Source: an uncultured Lachnospiraceae bacterium
GTDB taxonomy: Bacteria > Bacillota > Clostridia > Lachnospirales > Lachnospiraceae
NCBI GenBank assembly: GCA_900557385.1
Contig: USSP01000037.1
Coordinates: forward strand, 1-10,960
DNA: 10,960 bases
Direction: 5' to 3'
Each line of letters starts with the position of its first letter. The first letter of the stretch is position 1. The translations under genes were made by a program, and so were the position numbers. Below are positions 7,535-10,960 of this stretch, one piece after another. Below the pieces are notes generated by a model. It saw nothing but the letters and a program-made list of their open reading frames with translations. It was not told the DNA's origin and did not search any database.

Positions 7535-7569
7535 GGCCCATGGAAATTTTTTCATGAGCCTTTTTTATT
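7535..7569 (+). terminator. Riboswitch-controlled rho-independent terminator
   Basis: GGCCCATG (7535-7542) pairs with CATGAGCC (7553-7560) with one C-A mismatch, and the stem can extend through G-T and A-T pairs toward the loop. It is followed at once by six T residues and ATTT. CCCAT (7537-7541) can instead pair with ATGGG (7504-7508) in the last part of the aptamer, which offers an antiterminator. This fits an OFF switch: bound lysine holds the aptamer and lets the terminator form. Confidence 0.85.
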
Positions 7570-7570
7570 T

Positions 7571-7653
7571 AACAAGGAGGAAAATCCGATGGCTCTGCAA
7601 AGAGACATTTCCTCACTCAGGAGCTCGGATTTTGCTTCGCAAAACAAGGAGGA
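7571..7653 (+). repeat. Duplicated ribosome binding site flanking a hairpin element
   Basis: AACAAGGAGGA occurs at 7571-7581 and again at 7643-7653, 72 bp apart. Between them AAAATCCGA (7581-7589) pairs with TCGGATTTT (7625-7633), and GCTC (7592-7595) with GAGC (7621-7624), giving a 13-pair stem with a two-base bulge. A second hairpin, TTTTGC/GCAAAA (7630-7644), shares the T-run with the first, so the two exclude each other. The layout resembles a small palindromic element inserted with duplication of its target, but it could also be a local duplication or an RNA control element. Confidence 0.55.
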
Positions 7654-7657
7654 TTAG
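7589..7657 (+). CDS. Possible 22-codon upstream ORF before pspA
   Basis: An ATG at 7589 follows a strong AAGGAGG (7574-7580) with 8-bp spacing and opens a frame of 22 codons ending TAG at 7655-7657. The peptide would begin MALQRDISSLRSS and end QNKED. The stop lies inside the pspA ribosome binding region, two bases before the pspA ATG, so ribosomes could pass directly to pspA. The peptide has a single lysine, so it is not a lysine-rich attenuator peptide. No membrane segment or known domain is seen. It may be a true upstream ORF, a remnant of a lost gene once controlled by the riboswitch, or a by-product of the duplicated ribosome binding site. Its expression is an inference from the ribosome binding site only. 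Confidence 0.4.
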   Translation: MALQRDISSLRSSDFASQNKED

Positions 7658-7659
7658 AA

Positions 7660-8343
7660 ATGGGAGTACTATCAAGATTCAAAGATATCATGGCGGCAAA
7701 TTTCAATGCGCTGCTGGATAAGGCAGAGGATCCGCAGAAGATGATCGATCAGTATCTGCGCAATTTAAACGATGATTTGGGCAAAGTAAAGGCAGAGACT
7801 GCATCTGTGATTGCTGAGGAGAAGAGTGCAAAGAGAAAATTGGACGACTGTGAAGCAGAAATCGCTAAAATGGGCGAGTATGCGAGAAAAGCAGTTGCAG
7901 CAGGAAATGATGATGAAGCAAAGCAGTTTTTGACCAAGAAGGCAGAGCTGACCCAGAAACAGACCGTATTACAGCAGAACTATACATTAGCATGCGAGAA
8001 TGCTGCGAAGATGCGTGATATGCATGACAAACTGGAGGCAGACATCGCTACCCTGAAATCCAAACAGGAGATGTTAAAAGCCAAAGTAAAGGTTGCAGAG
8101 ACACAGCAGAAGATCAATAAATTAGGATCAGGTCTGGAAAGCGCCGGCAATAATATGGCAGCCTTTGACCGCATGGAAGAAAAGGTTAATAAGATGTTAG
8201 ACGAGGCAGATGCAATGGCAGAGCTGAACAAGAGCAAATCCAACGCATCCGTTGAGGAACTTACCAGAAGATACGATGCAGATCATCAGACTGACCAGGT
8301 AGATGATGAACTGGCTGCATTAAAGGCAGAAATGGGAATGTGA
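7660..8343 (+). CDS. pspA: PspA/IM30-family membrane stress protein
   Basis: The 227-residue protein belongs to the PspA/IM30/Vipp1 (ESCRT-III-like) family, which coats and repairs the inner face of the cytoplasmic membrane under envelope stress. The N-terminal amphipathic segment MGVLSRFKDIMAANFNALLD (1-20), which binds membrane in this family, is followed by the conserved EDPQKMIDQYLR. After that come long charged, Ala/Lys/Glu-rich coiled-coil helices over about 25-190 and a short acidic C-terminal helix (DELAALKAEMGM). There is no signal peptide or transmembrane segment. The ATG at 7660 has AAGGAGG at 7646-7652. It is the first full-length gene behind a lysine riboswitch and terminator and is followed 12 bp later by a ydjI-like gene, its usual partner in B. 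subtilis. Family assignment is firm; the link to lysine is inferred from position. Confidence 0.95.
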   Translation: MGVLSRFKDIMAANFNALLDKAEDPQKMIDQYLRNLNDDLGKVKAETASVIAEEKSAKRKLDDCEAEIAKMGEYARKAVAAGNDDEAKQFLTKKAELTQKQTVLQQNYTLACENAAKMRDMHDKLEADIATLKSKQEMLKAKVKVAETQQKINKLGSGLESAGNNMAAFDRMEEKVNKMLDEADAMAELNKSKSNASVEELTRRYDADHQTDQVDDELAALKAEMGM

Positions 8344-8355
8344 GGATAGCATAAG

Positions 8356-9315
8356 ATGGGATTATTTTCCAAAGAACTTTTGAACGTTGTAGAGTGGAAT
8401 GAAAGTAAAGAGGGAATCATTTTCTGGAAATGGTCGAATGACGAGATCAAGAAAGGTTCCAAACTGATTATCCGTCCCGGTCAGGACGCTGTTGTTCTGT
8501 ATAATGGCAGAATCGAAGGTATCTTTACTGATGAGGGAAGCTACGATATTGAATCCCAGATTATCCCTTTCCTGTCTACCCTGAAATCCTTTAAATTCGG
8601 ATTCAATAATCCCCTGCGTGCCGAAGTGTTGTTTGTCAACACGAAGGAAATGCTGGTAAAATGGGGAACGAAAAATGCAATTAATGTGCAGGCACCGGGA
8701 CTTCCCGGAGGCATGCCGATCCGTGCATTTGGTACGTTTTCCTGCAAGGTGGGAGACTTTGATGTACTGATTGATAAGCTGGCAGGTGTGAAACGCCTGT
8801 ATACCGTGGACGATGTGAAAGAGCGCATTGTGTCTAACTTAGATTCCCTTCTGATGACCTGGATTGGCAAAGAAGGCAGAGACATGTTCAATCTGCAATC
8901 TGATTCCCGGAGCATTGCAAAGGGTATTGCCAGCGACCTGGATATGGATATGCGCAAGATTGGTATCTGCATCACTGATTTCAATATCGAGAGTTTCTCC
9001 TATCCGGAAGAAGTGAAGAAGATGCAGGAAAAGGCAGCCGCACAGTCCATGGTGGGCGATATGAATCGTTATACCCAGATGGCAGCAGCTGAAGCTATGT
9101 CCAAACCCGGAGCACGTTCTACAGCATCCGATATGGTAAATCTGCAGATGGGTATGGCTATGGGACAGCAGCTTGTCAACCAGATGAACATGAATCAGGC
9201 TCAGGCGCAGCAGTCTGGTGGCAGCACCGGCGGTGCTTACCCGAAATTCTGCCCCAACTGTGGAACCAAGACAGAGGGGAAACCCTTCTGTGCTGAGTGC
9301 GGAGCGAAACTTTAA
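8356..9315 (+). CDS. ydjI: YdjI-like SPFH-domain protein with C-terminal zinc ribbon
   Basis: This 319-residue protein has an SPFH (flotillin/band 7-like) domain, often annotated as virion core protein-like, over about residues 25-230. A Met/Gln/Ala-rich linker (about 240-290) follows, then a zinc ribbon at the end: Cys299, Cys302, Cys312 and Cys315 in CPNCGTKTEGKPFCAECG. There is no transmembrane helix or signal peptide. Family and layout match YdjI of B. subtilis, encoded next to pspA and reported to help bring PspA to the membrane. The B. subtilis membrane partners YdjG and YdjH are not found here, so this is a minimal PspA-YdjI pair unless the partners are elsewhere. The GAGGA ribosome binding site overlaps the pspA stop (8341-8343), 12 bp before the ATG, showing an operon. 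A strong terminator follows at 9372. Confidence 0.9.
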   Translation: MGLFSKELLNVVEWNESKEGIIFWKWSNDEIKKGSKLIIRPGQDAVVLYNGRIEGIFTDEGSYDIESQIIPFLSTLKSFKFGFNNPLRAEVLFVNTKEMLVKWGTKNAINVQAPGLPGGMPIRAFGTFSCKVGDFDVLIDKLAGVKRLYTVDDVKERIVSNLDSLLMTWIGKEGRDMFNLQSDSRSIAKGIASDLDMDMRKIGICITDFNIESFSYPEEVKKMQEKAAAQSMVGDMNRYTQMAAAEAMSKPGARSTASDMVNLQMGMAMGQQLVNQMNMNQAQAQQSGGSTGGAYPKFCPNCGTKTEGKPFCAECGAKL

Positions 9316-9371
9316 TTAGGATTGTGAATCGTTACCGGAACGAGACACAAGTGAATAGCAACGAGTATTAT

Positions 9372-9397
9372 AGACCCCGCGTCTGCGGGGTCTTGTT
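9372..9397 (+). terminator. Terminator of the pspA-ydjI operon
   Basis: AGACCCCGC (9372-9380) and GCGGGGTCT (9385-9393) form a perfect 9-bp GC-rich stem with a GTCT loop, followed by the weak T-rich run TGTT. It lies 56 bp after the ydjI-like stop and marks the end of that operon. Confidence 0.85.
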
Positions 9398-9403
9398 ATG
9401 TGA

Positions 9404-9419
9404 TACGCCTGATGGCGTA
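9404..9419 (+). other. Small stem-loop ahead of pcrA
   Basis: TACGCC (9404-9409) pairs with GGCGTA (9414-9419) around a TGAT loop. There is no T-run after it, so it is not a classic terminator. It sits 29 bp before the helicase start and could shape the leader of that mRNA; no function is claimed. Confidence 0.35.
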
Positions 9420-9448
9420 AGCTTCACGAATGGAAAGGTTATTAATTT

Positions 9449-10960
9449 ATGAGTATGTATGATACCCTCAATGAACAACAGAAGGAGGGCGTGTTTACGA
9501 CACAAGGACCGGTTCTGATCCTGGCAGGAGCCGGATCAGGAAAGACCAGAGTTTTGACACATCGGATCGCTTATCTGATTGACCAGGAGGGAGTAAATCC
9601 GTGGAATATCCTCGCTATTACTTTTACCAATAAGGCAGCGGGAGAGATGCGGGAACGTGTGGATAAGATTGTAGGCTTTGGCTCGGAAAGTATCTGGGTA
9701 TCGACCTTCCACTCTACCTGTGTGCGGATTTTACGCCGTTATATTGATCGTCTGGGCTTCGATACCAACTTCACTATTTATGATACGGATGACCAGAAAT
9801 CAGTGATGAAGGATGTGTGCAAACGGCTCAACATAGACACGAAGCAGTATAAGGAGCGGGCTCTTCTGGGAGCAATTTCGTCTGCCAAGGACGAACTGAT
9901 CGGTCCGACAGAATACCGTTTGCGAAAAGGGGGAGACTGGCAGGCAGACAGAATTGCCCAAGTTTATGAGGAATATCAGAATGCTTTAAAAAAGAATAAC
10001 GCTTTGGATTTTGATGATCTCATTGTAAAAACCGTGGAACTGTTTCGTTCTTGTCCGGATGTGCTGGATTCCTATCAGGAGCGTTTCCGATACATTATGG
10101 TGGATGAATATCAGGATACCAACACGGCGCAGTTCGAACTGATTCGTCTTTTAGCCGATAAATATCGGAATTTGTGTGTCGTGGGAGATGATGACCAGTC
10201 CATCTATAAATTCCGTGGAGCCAATATCCGCAATATTCTGGACTTTGAACAGGTGTATCCGGAGGCTGTGGTTATCAAATTGGAGCAAAATTACCGTTCC
10301 ACGCAGATTATTCTGGATGCCGCGAACAGTGTGATAGCCAATAATTGCGGCAGAAAAGAAAAATCTCTTTGGACGCGGATCAAGGATGGGGAACAGATTC
10401 ATCTGCGCCCCTTTGATACTGCCTATGAAGAGGCGGCGTATATTGCAGCGGATGTGGCTCAAAAAGTGAGAGACGGGAAAACAAAATACGGAGATTGTGC
10501 AGTACTGTATCGTACCAATGCACAGTCCCGACTTTTGGAAGAACAATGCATTATGGAAGGTGTTCCTTACGATGTGGTGGGGGGAACGAACTTCTATGCC
10601 CGCAGAGAAATCAAGGATATGCTGGCATATCTGAAAACCATCGACAATGGCAGAGATGATTTAGCTGTGAAGCGTATCATTAACATTCCCAAGCGGGGAA
10701 TCGGAGCCACGACCATAAACCGTGTGCAGGAATATGCAGATATGCAGGGAATCAGTTTCTTTGATGCATTAACACAGGCTGAAATGATTCCGGGTATTGG
10801 GAAAGGAACTGCCAAGCTTGCGTCTTTTGTGCTGATGATTCAGGTGTTCCGGGCAAAAGCAGAGAATTACCACTTAAAGGATTTGATGGAAGATATTATG
10901 GAAACCATCGGATATGAGGATTATCTGGACGAGGGAGATGCAGAGGAAACCAAAGACCAG
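9449..10960 (+). CDS. pcrA: PcrA/UvrD-type superfamily 1 DNA helicase (N-terminal 504 codons, truncated by window end)
   Basis: This is an ATP-dependent 3'-5' DNA helicase of the UvrD/PcrA group, which acts in nucleotide excision and mismatch repair, removes RecA filaments and supports replication of rolling-circle plasmids. The frame stays open to the last base, so about two thirds of a usual ~740-residue protein is present. Helicase motifs appear in order: a Q-motif-like LNEQQ (7-11), Walker A AGAGSGKT (26-33), TFTNKAA (58-64), STFHS (85-89), Walker B VDEYQDTN (218-225), GDDDQSIYKFRGA (246-258) and QNYRS (280-284). Motifs beyond this lie partly outside the window. The ATG at 9449 is chosen because GGAAAGG (9432-9438) is 10 bp upstream; an ATG at 9455 is possible. 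RecB-like or Rep-like helicases share these motifs, but overall wording favours PcrA. It is separated from ydjI by a terminator, so it is its own unit. Confidence 0.95.
   Translation, partial: MSMYDTLNEQQKEGVFTTQGPVLILAGAGSGKTRVLTHRIAYLIDQEGVNPWNILAITFTNKAAGEMRERVDKIVGFGSESIWVSTFHSTCVRILRRYIDRLGFDTNFTIYDTDDQKSVMKDVCKRLNIDTKQYKERALLGAISSAKDELIGPTEYRLRKGGDWQADRIAQVYEEYQNALKKNNALDFDDLIVKTVELFRSCPDVLDSYQERFRYIMVDEYQDTNTAQFELIRLLADKYRNLCVVGDDDQSIYKFRGANIRNILDFEQVYPEAVVIKLEQNYRSTQIILDAANSVIANNCGRKEKSLWTRIKDGEQIHLRPFDTAYEEAAYIAADVAQKVRDGKTKYGDCAVLYRTNAQSRLLEEQCIMEGVPYDVVGGTNFYARREIKDMLAYLKTIDNGRDDLAVKRIINIPKRGIGATTINRVQEYADMQGISFFDALTQAEMIPGIGKGTAKLASFVLMIQVFRAKAENYHLKDLMEDIMETIGYEDYLDEGDAEETKDQ

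Noticed and set aside
7533..7721. 62-codon + strand frame across the riboswitch terminator and start of pspA
   Set aside because: It reads through the terminator hairpin, overlaps pspA in another frame, lacks a ribosome binding site and gives an unrecognisable basic peptide.
8541..8984. Long open frame on the - strand inside the ydjI-like gene
   Set aside because: It lies fully opposite a well-supported gene, and the translation has no recognisable domain; it is best read as a codon-bias shadow.
10151..10546. Long open frame on the - strand inside the helicase gene
   Set aside because: It lies opposite conserved helicase motifs of pcrA, with no ribosome binding site or known family.
1..10960. 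CRISPR arrays, tRNA or rRNA genes, insertion sequences, phage genes
   Set aside because: No regularly spaced repeats, tRNA cloverleaf, transposase or phage-like proteins were seen on either strand.

Overview
The window looks like a chromosomal segment of a low-to-medium GC Bacillota, most likely class Clostridia and probably Lachnospiraceae. The basis is the gene-family content (FabK-type enoyl reductase, a fused AccD-AccA protein, a FabT-type MarR regulator, strong GGAGG ribosome binding sites) and the general look of the proteins. No rRNA or species marker is present, so genus is not assigned.

Region 1 (about 120-6769) is a tightly packed type II fatty-acid synthesis operon, all on the + strand: a PdxS/FabK chimeric reading frame, fabD, fabG, fabF, fabZ, a fused accDA and fabH. 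Spacings are 24 bp or less and two gene pairs overlap. These enzymes make malonyl-ACP (the carboxyltransferase half of acetyl-CoA carboxylase, then FabD), start chains (FabH), elongate them (FabF), reduce (FabG) and dehydrate (FabZ). The last reduction should be done by FabK, but here only its C-terminal half survives, joined in frame to the first ~76 residues of the vitamin B6 enzyme PdxS. Genes for acyl carrier protein, biotin carboxyl carrier protein and biotin carboxylase, often found in such operons, are absent from the window.

Region 2 (6751-7273) holds a fabT-like MarR repressor gene behind fabH, with a possible promoter of its own inside the end of fabH.

Region 3 (7274-7659) is a 386-bp untranslated stretch with a strong promoter, a full lysine riboswitch (L box) aptamer, a rho-independent terminator, and then a short hairpin-rich segment holding a 22-codon ORF and a duplicated ribosome binding site. 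What lies behind the riboswitch is not a lysine gene. It is a two-gene envelope-stress unit (Region 4, 7660-9315): pspA (PspA/IM30 family) and a ydjI-like SPFH/zinc-ribbon gene, closed by a strong terminator at 9372-9393.

Region 5 (9449 to the end) is the first 504 codons of a PcrA/UvrD-type DNA helicase, cut off by the window edge.

The two most notable points are the in-frame PdxS-FabK join, where both halves lose their catalytic residues (either an assembly or recombination chimera, or a real deletion), and the lysine riboswitch that appears to control a phage-shock-protein operon.
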